The notes below the pieces were generated by a model, which worked only from the letters and a program-made list of their open reading frames with translations, searched no databases and was not told the origin of the DNA. The translations under genes and the position numbers were made by a program. Of a stretch of 11,015 nt of DNA, positions 1 through 6,855 are shown piece after piece. This DNA is from UBA1672 sp023140905 (GTDB lineage Bacteria; Pseudomonadota; Alphaproteobacteria; Micavibrionales; Micavibrionaceae). Within the stretch, counting starts at the first letter, position 1; every line of letters starts with the position of its first letter. The stretch lies in the NCBI GenBank assembly GCA_030636745.1, contig DAOVWH010000060.1, positions 1 to 11,015 on the forward strand, read 5' to 3'.

Positions 1-305
1 AATACGGACAAGCATTGGCAAAAGCTGTCACGGAAGGAAAAGTTAAACGCGGTATTATTATTTGTGGTACAGGAATAGGAATATCCATCGCGGCAAACCG
101 TTTTCCTGAAGTGCGTGCGGCTAATTGCACTGATTCAACAATGGCACGGTTAACGCGTCAACATAATGATGCAAATGTTTTAGCTCTTGGCGCACGACTT
201 GTGGGGTTGGAAGTTGTTTTTGATATCATTGATACATTCATGAATACAGAATTTGAAGGGGGGCGTCATAAGCTCCGAGTCGAGAAACTATCTGTGTCAG
301 CGTAG
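1..305 (+). CDS. rpiB: Ribose-5-phosphate isomerase B, 3' part (5' end outside window)
   Basis: Interconverts ribose 5-phosphate and ribulose 5-phosphate in the cytoplasmic non-oxidative pentose phosphate pathway. The open frame runs from the window edge (first full codon at 3) to a TAG at 303-305, about 100 residues. This is roughly the last two thirds of a family member of usually 145-150 residues. The active-site loop ICGTGIGISIAAN is present, and its Cys matches the catalytic Cys66 of E. coli RpiB. The RQHNDANVLALGAR motif carries the equivalent of His99, and the C-terminal FEGGRH motif is intact. The TTG at 15 is only an internal codon; the true start lies upstream of the window. In many alphaproteobacteria rpiB is followed by glyA and then nrdR. 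Here glyA is missing and nrdR follows after 116 bases. Confidence 0.95.
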   Translation, partial: YGQALAKAVTEGKVKRGIIICGTGIGISIAANRFPEVRAANCTDSTMARLTRQHNDANVLALGARLVGLEVVFDIIDTFMNTEFEGGRHKLRVEKLSVSA

Positions 306-320
306 AGTTATAAGCTATGA

Positions 321-401
321 TGGTTTTTAAACTATATCCTTGAAGTCTTTGACGGATTGAAAGAAAATGGTTTCGGCGAGCTTCTGAATAAAACAAGGTA
401 A
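321..401 (+). pseudogene. Possible remnant of the glyA 3' end (speculative)
   Basis: The spacer between rpiB and nrdR contains a short open stretch ending in TAA at 399-401. Its translation includes EVFDGLKENG. This resembles the C-terminal region of alphaproteobacterial serine hydroxymethyltransferase, where a motif like EVLDGLxxNG is followed by about 25 more residues. Those last residues are not recognisable here, because the frame ends in FGELLNKTR. There is no start codon with a Shine-Dalgarno site, and a TGA at 318-320 lies just upstream in the same frame. Position supports the idea, since glyA normally occupies this slot between rpiB and nrdR. The match is only about ten residues and could be chance. 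Confidence 0.3.
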
Positions 402-421
402 ATTAAATTAGGTGAAGAAAA

Positions 422-895
422 ATGCTCTGCCCGTTTTGTGGACATGATGATACGCAAGTGAAGGATTCCAGGCCGTCTGAAGATAATTCGACCATTCGGC
501 GGCGGCGCCATTGTGCCAGTTGTGAGCAACGTTTTACTACTTTTGAGCGAGTTCAATTGCGTGAAATGACGGTTATTAAAGGCGGTGGTCGTAAGCAACC
601 ATTTGATCGTGATAAAATTATTCGTTCTATGCAAATTGCTTTGCGCAAGCGGCCAATAGACTTGGATGCTATGGAAAACGCTGCTAATAAAACTGTTCGT
701 AGGCTCGAATCAGAAGGTGAAGCCGAGATATCATCAGAAAAGATCGGTGCTTATGTTATGGAATCATTGATTAATCTGGATGCTGTCGGATATATCCGGT
801 TTGCTTCGGTATATAAAGATTTCCGTAATCCAGAGGATTTTAATGATTTTCTTAGAAAAGTAACAGATCTTAAAGAGAAAGCGCGAGTCAAATAG
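422..895 (+). CDS. nrdR: Transcriptional repressor NrdR
   Basis: NrdR is a nucleotide-sensing repressor that binds NrdR boxes upstream of ribonucleotide reductase operons and shuts them down when dATP is high. The 157-residue product has the usual family length. The N-terminal zinc ribbon is complete, with Cys3, Cys6, Cys31 and Cys34, followed by the basic RRRR segment at 26-29 and the RFTTFERV motif. Residues from about 49 to 139 form the ATP-cone domain, including the FDRDKI motif. The ATG at 422 is preceded by an AGGTGAAG Shine-Dalgarno sequence. The gene sits directly before ribD, a linkage conserved across many proteobacteria. I saw no NrdR box pair nearby, as expected, because its targets are the nrd genes. 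Confidence 0.97.
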   Translation: MLCPFCGHDDTQVKDSRPSEDNSTIRRRRHCASCEQRFTTFERVQLREMTVIKGGGRKQPFDRDKIIRSMQIALRKRPIDLDAMENAANKTVRRLESEGEAEISSEKIGAYVMESLINLDAVGYIRFASVYKDFRNPEDFNDFLRKVTDLKEKARVK

Positions 896-930
896 ACTTT
901 CATCATTTATGCTTCAGGTAAGGTTAATTC

Positions 931-2040
931 ATGATTTCAGAAACTGACATTCATTATATGCGCTCTGCTTTAGCTTTGGCGCGTAGAGGGCTGGGGCGCA
1001 CAGCACCTAATCCATCTGTAGGCTGTGTTATTGTAAAAGACGGGGTTGTTATATCCAGAGCCCGCACAGATGATCTTGGGCGGCCGCATGCAGAAAGTCT
1101 GGCATTAGAACAGTTGTCACAAGGACAAGGTGCTCAAGGTTCTACGCTTTACGTTACTCTTGAGCCATGCACGCATTATGGTGAGACTTCTCCATGTGTT
1201 CAGGTAATTATAGATGCTAAAGTTGTGCGTGTTGTTATTGGTATACTTGACCGGAATCCTGTTGTGAGCGGAAAATCTCTTCCTATTCTTAAGGAAGCCG
1301 GAATTGAAGTAGAAGTTATGCAAGGGCAATTAGAGGAAGAATGTGCTGTGCTGAATGCTGGTTTTTTCAATTCAATCAATGAGGAAGCTCCACGTCCTTA
1401 TGTAACGCTTAAAACAGCATGTTCTTTAGATGGCAAAATAGCCATGGCTTCAGGGGAAAGCCAGTGGATTACAGGAGAGTATGTCCGGAAGCGCGCGCAT
1501 TTATTACGTGCTAGCCATGATGCAGTTTTAGTGGGAATTGGTACAGTCCTTAAAGATGATCCGATGCTAAGTGCGCGAATTGATGGGTTAAATCATGATG
1601 GCGTGCGTATTGTTCTTGATACGCATCTTAGAACACCGCAAGACAGCGTTCTTGTTAAAAGTGCTTATGCCCGGCGGTTATGGGTTTTACATGGTAAAGC
1701 AGATACTTTAGAAGGAGATGAAAATGCTTTTATTGCTGCCGGGGTGCAATTACATGAGATTGATAACATAAAAGACATAAGTGCTGTTCTGGCTTTGCTT
1801 GCTAAAAAAGGTGTTACGCGTTTATTGGTTGAAGGTGGAGCGAGGCTTCATGCTTCGTTTCTGCGTTCTAACTTATATGATGAGTTGGTGATCTATCGTG
1901 CACCAAGCTTATTAGGAGAGGAAGCTAAGAATGTTTCAGGAGATTTTCGTATTGAAACTTTAGCTCAACGTCATGATGTGCAATTGGTAGAACACAGATG
2001 TCTTGGTGTAGATGCCATGGAACGCTATAAAAGAATTTAG
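931..2040 (+). CDS. ribD: Bifunctional diaminohydroxyphosphoribosylaminopyrimidine deaminase / 5-amino-6-(5-phosphoribosylamino)uracil reductase
   Basis: Catalyses the second and third steps of riboflavin synthesis, deaminating the pyrimidine ring and then reducing the ribose chain with NADPH. The 369-residue length is normal. The N-terminal cytidine-deaminase-like domain (about 1-145) has the zinc and catalytic residues HAE at 53-55 and PC(x8)C with Cys80 and Cys89. The AxRG...APNPSVGCVIV motif lies just before them. The C-terminal reductase domain (about 155-369) begins RPYVTLKTACSLDGKIA and carries the GESQWIT, DAVLVGIGTVLKDDP and LLVEGGARLHASF motifs. A Shine-Dalgarno AGGTAAGG precedes the ATG at 931. 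Its 35-base spacing from nrdR and 33-base spacing to ribE fit one transcript. Confidence 0.97.
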   Translation: MISETDIHYMRSALALARRGLGRTAPNPSVGCVIVKDGVVISRARTDDLGRPHAESLALEQLSQGQGAQGSTLYVTLEPCTHYGETSPCVQVIIDAKVVRVVIGILDRNPVVSGKSLPILKEAGIEVEVMQGQLEEECAVLNAGFFNSINEEAPRPYVTLKTACSLDGKIAMASGESQWITGEYVRKRAHLLRASHDAVLVGIGTVLKDDPMLSARIDGLNHDGVRIVLDTHLRTPQDSVLVKSAYARRLWVLHGKADTLEGDENAFIAAGVQLHEIDNIKDISAVLALLAKKGVTRLLVEGGARLHASFLRSNLYDELVIYRAPSLLGEEAKNVSGDFRIETLAQRHDVQLVEHRCLGVDAMERYKRI

Positions 2041-2073
2041 ACGAAAAAGACAACAAAAAGGATAGATAAAAGA

Positions 2074-2673
2074 ATGTTTACAGGGTTGGTGCAAGAAATG
2101 GGGACGGTCCGTTCCGTTAATGGGACACAAGATAGTAAGCGCATTGAAGTTGAAGTGTCAGACCGGTTCATGAAGGTTCAAATAGGTGCGTCTGTTTGTT
2201 GTTCGGGATGCTGTCTCAGTGTTGTGGAGAAGTCAGAAAATTGTTTGTTTTTCGATGTTTCCCGTGAAACGCTAGATAGAACCATAATCGGTTCATGGGA
2301 TGTTATGACTCGCATAAATCTTGAACCCTCCTTACGTATGGGCGATGAGATGGGCGGGCATATTGTATCAGGCCATGTGGATACTACTACCAAGCTTCTA
2401 AGTATTAAAAAAGAAGGGGAATCCCGCAGATTGGAAATCAAGATTCCAGAAAGCTATGCGCAGTATATTGCATCTAAAGGCTCAGTGGCACTGGATGGAA
2501 TATCCCTTACAATTAATGAAGTTGAACCGACGCATTTTGGAATCAATATTATTCCTCACACATGGAATAATACAACGATTGGTTTGCGGAAAGTAGGCGA
2601 TGAACTTAATTTGGAAATCGATATGCTGGCACGGTATGTGGCGCGTATGATGGATGTTAAGGAAGGGCAGTGA
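2074..2673 (+). CDS. ribE: Riboflavin synthase, alpha subunit
   Basis: Performs the last step of riboflavin synthesis, dismutating two molecules of 6,7-dimethyl-8-ribityllumazine into riboflavin plus the pyrimidinedione. This enzyme is called RibE or RibC depending on the species. The 199-residue protein has the expected duplicated lumazine-binding barrel. The first half starts with the signature MFTGLVQ and includes FDVSRETLDRT. The second half has GGHIVSGHVD (95-104) and GSVALDGISLTIN. The first-half motif reads GASVCCSGCCLSV, with four cysteines in a short stretch, which is richer in Cys than usual but keeps the pattern. A Shine-Dalgarno AAAAGGA lies upstream. The stop codon is one base from the ribB start, suggesting translational coupling. 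Confidence 0.96.
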   Translation: MFTGLVQEMGTVRSVNGTQDSKRIEVEVSDRFMKVQIGASVCCSGCCLSVVEKSENCLFFDVSRETLDRTIIGSWDVMTRINLEPSLRMGDEMGGHIVSGHVDTTTKLLSIKKEGESRRLEIKIPESYAQYIASKGSVALDGISLTINEVEPTHFGINIIPHTWNNTTIGLRKVGDELNLEIDMLARYVARMMDVKEGQ

Positions 2674-2674
2674 A

Positions 2675-3838
2675 ATGGATGCAAATCAGATGCATCAAAA
2701 CAAGGCTATTTCAAAACAGGGCGTATCGAAAGCATCGGAAGAGCGGTCTGTAGATGATCTGAGCATGCTTTCTTCTATTGATGAAATTATTGCTGATATG
2801 CGTTCAGGCAAACCCGTTATTATTGTCGATGATGAAGATCGTGAGAATGAGGGGGATATTGTTATCCCGGCTCAACTAGCAACATCCGAGGTTATCAACT
2901 TTATGGCTAAACAAGCCCGTGGTCTGATTTGTTTGCCAATGGAAACTTCTATGGCTGACCGGCTTGGGCTACAGCTTATGGGGCGAGGAAATAATATCCA
3001 TCATCAAACGGCTTTTACAATTTCTATAGAAGCTAAAGAAGGTGTAACGACGGGAATTTCTGCGGAAGATCGTGCTTATACAATACAAACAGCAATCAAT
3101 CAGGATAATGGTCCTGAAACTATTGCAACGCCCGGACATGTTTTCCCGCTCATAGCGCGTGATGGTGGTGTGCTAGTTCGTGCCGGTCATACAGAGGCTG
3201 CGGTAGATCTGGCTAAAATGGCGGGATGTAGCGGGGCTGGTGTGATTTGTGAAATCATGAATGATGATGGAAGCATGGCGCGTCTTGGGCAACTCGTTGC
3301 TTACGCTAAGTGTCATGGTTTGAAAATTGGAACAATCGCAGATTTGATAGCATATCGCCGACGGACAGAGTCTATGGTGGATAAGATATATGACGGGACC
3401 TATATTTCTCCGAGAGATAAAGAATTTGCCTTACACCTTTATGCTGCTAAAATTGACTATGCCGAGCATATAGCTTTGGTTTACGGCGATATCACCAAGA
3501 GCAATGAACCTTTATTAGTGCGCATGCACGCGGTGGATATAATGCAGGATATATTGGGGACAGATCAGGATAAAACATTAGAGCATTCTATTGAAATGAT
3601 TGAAGAAGAAGGGTGCGGGGTAATCGTTATTTTACGTTCTCCAAATCCTACAAGCTTGTCAGATCGTTTAAATGGAATAAACAAGCTTGATAAAATTATG
3701 CGCGATTATGGTATAGGGGCACAGATTTTGCTGGACTTAGGGGTTAAGAATATGGTTTTACTGTCAAATAATCCAAAGGTAGTTGCCGGACTGGACGGGT
3801 ATGATCTTCATATCAAGGCTTATCGACCGATTCTTTGA
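2675..3838 (+). CDS. ribB: 3,4-dihydroxy-2-butanone 4-phosphate synthase with degenerate GTP cyclohydrolase II-like domain
   Basis: Converts ribulose 5-phosphate to 3,4-dihydroxy-2-butanone 4-phosphate, the four-carbon substrate of RibH. I place the start at 2675, seven bases after a GGAAGGG site that overlaps the end of ribE, giving 387 residues. An in-frame ATG at 2654 lies inside ribE and lacks this spacing. An unusual polar leader of about 33 residues precedes the DHBP synthase domain, which has DDEDRENEGD (52-61), HQTAFTISIEA, TPGHVFPLIARDGGVLVRAGHTEA and CEIMNDDGSMAR. Residues from about 260 to 387 align in outline with GTP cyclohydrolase II but lack its zinc cysteines: the usual HSExxxGD...RCDCG region reads HAVDIMQDILGTDQDK. 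The EGRGIGL loop is also absent. This half is almost certainly not a cyclohydrolase, as known for the RibBX-type hybrids of proteobacteria. Confidence 0.93.
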   Translation: MDANQMHQNKAISKQGVSKASEERSVDDLSMLSSIDEIIADMRSGKPVIIVDDEDRENEGDIVIPAQLATSEVINFMAKQARGLICLPMETSMADRLGLQLMGRGNNIHHQTAFTISIEAKEGVTTGISAEDRAYTIQTAINQDNGPETIATPGHVFPLIARDGGVLVRAGHTEAAVDLAKMAGCSGAGVICEIMNDDGSMARLGQLVAYAKCHGLKIGTIADLIAYRRRTESMVDKIYDGTYISPRDKEFALHLYAAKIDYAEHIALVYGDITKSNEPLLVRMHAVDIMQDILGTDQDKTLEHSIEMIEEEGCGVIVILRSPNPTSLSDRLNGINKLDKIMRDYGIGAQILLDLGVKNMVLLSNNPKVVAGLDGYDLHIKAYRPIL

Positions 3839-3894
3839 AAAATGCTATAAACCAGAAGCATCTATTTTTCTATAGAATCTGAGGAGGCTCTAAA

Positions 3895-4344
3895 ATGCCA
3901 CACATTATGATCGTTTTATCGCCATACTATAAGGAAATTTCTACGTATTTATTAGAAGGTGCGAAAGCGGTACTAGAAGAAAAAAAATGTTCTTACGAAG
4001 TTGTTGAGGTTCCCGGCGCACTGGAGATTCCTCTGGCTATACAATATGGAGCACAACGCAAGGAAGGACGTGGAGTAGGTAAGTTAAAATTTGACGCATT
4101 TATTGCTTTAGGATGTGTCATTCGTGGACAAACAGCTCATTATGACGTTGTATGTAACGAAAGTGCACGCGGTTTAACCCGTGTTTCACTGGATTCTAGT
4201 GTGCCTGTTGGCAATGGAATTCTCACCTGCGATAGTCGTGAGCAAGCAATAGAGCGTGCGCTGCCATATAGAAAAAATAAAGGTGCTGATGCGGCTAATG
4301 CAGCTATAGAAATGTATGAATTAGGGGTGAAACTAGGCTGTTAA
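3895..4344 (+). CDS. ribH: 6,7-dimethyl-8-ribityllumazine synthase
   Basis: Condenses 5-amino-6-ribitylaminouracil with the four-carbon product of RibB to form the lumazine that RibE then converts to riboflavin. The 149-residue product has the normal length. Visible motifs are VEVPGALEIPLAI (37-49), the catalytic loop GCVIRGQTAHYDVVCNES with His82, then GNGILTCDSREQAIERA and NKGADAANAAIEM near the C-terminus. The N-terminal substrate-stacking position, usually Phe or Trp, is in the SPYY segment. A strong Shine-Dalgarno GAGGAGG lies before the ATG at 3895. The 56-base gap after ribB is the largest in the rib block and contains a weak hairpin (ATGCT/AGCAT) followed by five T residues. Confidence 0.97.
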   Translation: MPHIMIVLSPYYKEISTYLLEGAKAVLEEKKCSYEVVEVPGALEIPLAIQYGAQRKEGRGVGKLKFDAFIALGCVIRGQTAHYDVVCNESARGLTRVSLDSSVPVGNGILTCDSREQAIERALPYRKNKGADAANAAIEMYELGVKLGC

Positions 4345-4381
4345 TGAAAGTGCAGCCAATAAATCAGGAATAAAAATAAGA

Positions 4382-4858
4382 ATGAAAAAAGCTCAGAAAA
4401 ACAATAAAGAATTCATTGCGCGTTTAATGGCTGTTCAAGCTTGTTATCAGATGATCCATAATCAAAAACCAGTGGAATTGGTTATAGAAGAATATCTTGA
4501 AAGTGGATTGATAACGGATGAGGAACTGGAAGCAGAATCTCAGGCTGAAGAATTGGCTTCTATCAAAATTTTACCCCATGAAGGGTTATTCAAAAAAATC
4601 CTGCTTGGCCTTGAGAGACGTAATTCCGAGATAGAAGAGATTGTAAAAGCCAATGTTTCGTCTTCTAAAGAAATAGAACCGCTTTTATTTTCTATCCTTT
4701 TATGTGGGGCATATGAGTTGTTGGAACATATTCAAACAGACAGTCCGATTATTGTGAATGACTATCTAAATGTAACACATAAGTTTTATTCCAAATCGCA
4801 AGTGTCATTTGTTAACGGAATCCTTGATTCAGTATCTAAGTCTGCGCAGGAAGGGTGA
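4382..4858 (+). CDS. nusB: Transcription antitermination factor NusB
   Basis: NusB is a small helical RNA-binding protein that, with NusE (S10), binds boxA RNA and supports antitermination of rRNA transcription. The 158-residue protein has the family features: an N-terminal ARLMAVQACYQM helix, a central LLGLERRNSEI segment, LLFSILLCGAYELLEH, the SPIIVNDYLNVTHKF stretch and the terminal FVNGILDSVSK motif. The position directly after ribH is a classical arrangement. The start at 4382 follows an AGGAATAAAAATAAG leader, so its ribosome-binding site is weak. The long gap downstream suggests that this is the last gene of the rib operon. No thiL follows it, although that is common in other alphaproteobacteria. 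Confidence 0.93.
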   Translation: MKKAQKNNKEFIARLMAVQACYQMIHNQKPVELVIEEYLESGLITDEELEAESQAEELASIKILPHEGLFKKILLGLERRNSEIEEIVKANVSSSKEIEPLLFSILLCGAYELLEHIQTDSPIIVNDYLNVTHKFYSKSQVSFVNGILDSVSKSAQEG

Positions 4859-5059
4859 TGAATAAAATCCTAAACCACACAAAAATCATGTGCAAACATA
4901 TAATATAACTTACTTTTGTGCGCTGCAGTGGATAATTGTTCAAATTTTATCTATATCTAACTGCTCGTTAACTATTCTTTGTTACGCTTAAAGCACATGA
5001 GAGTGAATACTATCGATTCTTTTAGACAAAGTATTCGGATATTAAAGGGATAAATTTGG
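4859..5059. other. 201-base AT-rich intergenic gap between nusB and the FliL-like gene
   Basis: No ORF, tRNA or convincing terminator is visible. A TATAAT hexamer lies at 4899-4904 but has no acceptable -35 box at 16-18 bases. CACAAAA (4878-4884) and TTTTGTG (4914-4920) are inverted, with a 29-base loop and no T run on the + strand. An AAAGGG site at 5045-5050 serves the next gene. The promoter of the FliL-like gene probably lies here but cannot be pinned down by eye. Confidence 0.4.
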
Positions 5060-5479
5060 ATGCGCCAATTTTGGGTTTTATGTAGCATTTTGATGTGTGT
5101 TTTTATGATGGTAATGATGACATCTATTGCTCATGCATCTGAAAAGAAAGCTAAAGGGAATTCGTCAGAATACGTGAAACTTGCTCCTCTATTATTACCT
5201 ATTATTGATGAGAATGGCGTGCAACAGGTTGTCAGCATGATTGTTGCTATCGAAGTAGATGGCAGCAACGCGGAACGTGTTAAAGAAATTAGCCCGCGCC
5301 TGACAGATGCTTATATCCAGAGTATGTATGGCATCTTAAATCGCCATGCCGCGCTAAAAGGTGGAATTATTCAGGTTCGTATGATTAAGGAGCACTTGAA
5401 TAGAATTACTGATGAAGTGCTTGGTGATGAAATTGATACAGAAGTTTTGCTCCAACACGTTCAGCAGCGACCTATATAA
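5060..5479 (+). CDS. Small exported protein, FliL-like
   Basis: The 139-residue product starts with a clear signal peptide: a short basic end, a hydrophobic core rich in Met, Val and Leu, and an AHA cleavage site before Ser27. This predicts export to the periplasm. The mature part (about 36-139) reads YVKLAPLLLPIIDENGVQQVVSM..., then a strand ending in AIEVDG, a helix with SPRLTDAYIQSMYGIL, and a final LKGG...IKEHLNRITDEVLG segment. This pattern resembles the periplasmic domain of FliL (beta-rich, a helix with a conserved Pro, an LG near the end), but without a membrane anchor. Related small proteins occur in Rhodospirillales. No flagellar gene is nearby, so a flagellar role is not supported. 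The function is unknown, and the FliL link is by pattern only. Confidence 0.7.
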   Translation: MRQFWVLCSILMCVFMMVMMTSIAHASEKKAKGNSSEYVKLAPLLLPIIDENGVQQVVSMIVAIEVDGSNAERVKEISPRLTDAYIQSMYGILNRHAALKGGIIQVRMIKEHLNRITDEVLGDEIDTEVLLQHVQQRPI

Positions 5480-5492
5480 TATCCGTTATATC

Positions 5493-5969
5493 CTAGTAAT
5501 CTGTTGCGCTGGAATCTGCGGCATTAAAACGGCCAAGATTTCCTAATAATTGCTGCATGAGAGTTAATTGATTTCCATGTGTAGGCGTTTTACTGCGTTC
5601 ATAGGGGATATCTTGGCGGCTGCTGTCAAAGGGCGCTATCGTCTCGACCACACCTTCATCATTGAAATTAACAACAAGAATGCGTTCATTCGTAATGTTC
5701 TGATCCAGAATTCCGTATTTCTCTGTTTCCTGTCCGATATAATACCAGACATTTGGGTTAAAGGTTGATTGTGTTGTTGGGGAACCGAGAATTCGCAATA
5801 CGTCAGAACGTGTTGATTCACCTTCCTTAACATTTTCGACCTGATATTCTTTGACCATATTTCCATGTTGAGATACAACAGGAGAACAGCTCCCAAGCAG
5901 CGTTCCTGCAGAGCTAATAACGGTACAAAAAGCTAGAACATTAAAAAGAACAGGCGTTTTTTTTCGCAT
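5493..5969 (-). CDS. bamE: Outer membrane assembly lipoprotein BamE (SmpA/OmlA family)
   Basis: BamE is a lipoprotein of the BAM complex that inserts beta-barrel proteins into the outer membrane. I place the start at 5969, giving 158 residues, because an AGGGAAAG ribosome site lies just upstream and the signal sequence then begins MRKKTPVLF. A longer frame starting at 6050 would put 27 extra residues before the signal peptide. The lipobox LGSC gives a lipidated Cys28, followed by Ser, consistent with outer membrane sorting. The SmpA/OmlA domain covers about 40-112, with VKEGESTRSDVLRILGSPTT, the WYYIGQ strand and LVVNFNDEGVVETI. A polar tail follows. The gene converges on the FliL-like gene with a 13-base gap and is divergent from yceD, as in many alphaproteobacteria. 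Confidence 0.92.
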   Translation of the reverse strand: MRKKTPVLFNVLAFCTVISSAGTLLGSCSPVVSQHGNMVKEYQVENVKEGESTRSDVLRILGSPTTQSTFNPNVWYYIGQETEKYGILDQNITNERILVVNFNDEGVVETIAPFDSSRQDIPYERSKTPTHGNQLTLMQQLLGNLGRFNAADSSATDY

Positions 5970-6029
5970 GACTTTCCCTATTATTATATTAATGGTAGGT
6001 TTATTAACAAGGTAAAGCCTAAAGGTAAT

Positions 6030-6057
6030 TCTATAAAAAGCCCAGAGCAAAAATCAA
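6030..6057 (-). promoter_or_regulatory. Candidate sigma-70-type promoter of bamE
   Basis: On the minus strand, TTGATT (6057-6052) is followed after 16 bases by TATAGA (6035-6030), leaving a leader of about 50 bases before the bamE ATG at 5969. A second match with a perfect TATAAT (5988-5983) and TTGTTA (6010-6005), also 16 bases apart, lies closer, but its expected start point would fall within the ribosome-binding site. The upstream one is therefore preferred. This is a by-eye prediction. Confidence 0.4.
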
Positions 6058-6152
6058 TGTTCTTTGGATTATTCAGTAAAAAGAAAAACCATTACTATTT
6101 AGACAGCATAGACGGGGATAAAGAACGATATGACAGAACTAAGGAAACGTAA
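6057..6152 (+). pseudogene. 31-codon ORF, possible 5' remnant of a cytochrome bc1 assembly chaperone gene (speculative)
   Basis: An ATG at 6057 opens a 31-residue frame that begins MFFGLFSKKKNHYY and ends at TAA 6150-6152, overlapping the yceD start in another frame. The opening resembles the MxFxxFxKKK start of alphaproteobacterial ubiquinol-cytochrome c chaperone (CBP3-type) proteins. In many alphaproteobacteria that gene lies between bamE and the DUF177 gene, which is exactly this position. The rest of the frame shows no family motif, and the ribosome site (CAGAG) is poor. It may be a decayed gene start, a short leader ORF, or chance. Confidence 0.25.
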
Positions 6153-6741
6153 GGACGCTCCAATGCAAGAATGGTCACATTATATCTTTTCAGAGGACGT
6201 AGATAGCAAGCCTTTGCGCATAAATATTTCTGTGCCTGAAGATAATGTATCTGCTTTGTGTAAGAGATTAAATATTCACTCAATAAAAGATTTGAAAGCT
6301 CAAATTGTTTTGACGCGTAATCCTATAAGCAAAATTATTCATGTCGAAGGAGCATTGAAAGTTGATCTTTGCCAATATTGTATTGTAACATTAGAGCCTG
6401 TTCCTGAACATGTGGACGATAATTTTGAGACATGGTTCACAGAGCCGAGCGAGGCTGTGTCTTTTACCAAAGCTAAACGCGAGCGTATGAATCCACAGGA
6501 AAAAAGTGAACAACCTATGTTGGAAGAATGTGATGACCCTGAAAAAATTATTGATGGGAAGATTGATTTGGGAGAATTAGTAACACAACATCTTTCTTTA
6601 TCGCTCAATCCTTATCCGCGCATAGAAGGGATTGTATTCGAAAATCAGGAGGAGCGGCTAAAAGAAAAGGAAGAAGGAGTTTATAGAAATCCCTTTGCGG
6701 CTCTAAAAGAATGGAAAATAGCGGAAAAGAAAAAAGAATGA
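6130..6741 (+). CDS. yceD: YceD/DUF177 family protein
   Basis: A 203-residue member of the YceD (DUF177) family, found next to rpmF in most bacteria and linked to 23S rRNA or ribosome accumulation; its biochemical role is unsettled. Visible features are a Cys-x2-Cys motif (Cys81, Cys84, in VEGALKVDLCQYC), the acidic DDPEKIIDGKIDLGEL segment (135-150), the LSLSLNPYPR motif (155-164) and the NPFAALKEW tail. These are the conserved parts of the alphaproteobacterial form. The start at 6130 has a GGGGA site 11 bases upstream. ATG 6163 (MQEWSHYIF) has AAGGA seven bases upstream and is a real alternative, 11 residues shorter. The gene lies 114 bases before rpmF. Confidence 0.9.
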   Translation: MTELRKRKDAPMQEWSHYIFSEDVDSKPLRINISVPEDNVSALCKRLNIHSIKDLKAQIVLTRNPISKIIHVEGALKVDLCQYCIVTLEPVPEHVDDNFETWFTEPSEAVSFTKAKRERMNPQEKSEQPMLEECDDPEKIIDGKIDLGELVTQHLSLSLNPYPRIEGIVFENQEERLKEKEEGVYRNPFAALKEWKIAEKKKE

Positions 6742-6855
6742 AGCTCTCTTCTTAAACAATTACCTTGCTATTCCTTGTAATTTTATGTACTGTCCCGCCT
6801 TCACCGAAGGGTAAGAATAAAAACAATACTATAAGCACGATAAAGGATTTGATCC

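Noticed and set aside
332..634. Minus-strand ORF of 100 codons over the rpiB-nrdR gap and nrdR
   Set aside because: It lies opposite the well-supported nrdR, has no recognisable motif and is a shadow of that coding frame.
4878..4920. CACAAAA / TTTTGTG inverted repeat after nusB as a terminator
   Set aside because: The loop is 29 bases, the stem has little G+C and no T run follows.
5474..5491. ATATAA / TTATAT inverted repeat between the convergent FliL-like and bamE genes as a two-way terminator
   Set aside because: The stem is six A-T pairs only and overlaps the stop codon of the first gene, so it is too weak to call.
5568..5896. Short ORFs on both strands overlapping bamE
   Set aside because: Both overlap the bamE coding region in other frames and have no family features or ribosome sites.
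6798..6810. CCTTC-ACC-GAAGG hairpin upstream of rpmF
   Set aside because: It has five pairs with a three-base loop, no T tail and no link to a known ribosomal leader.
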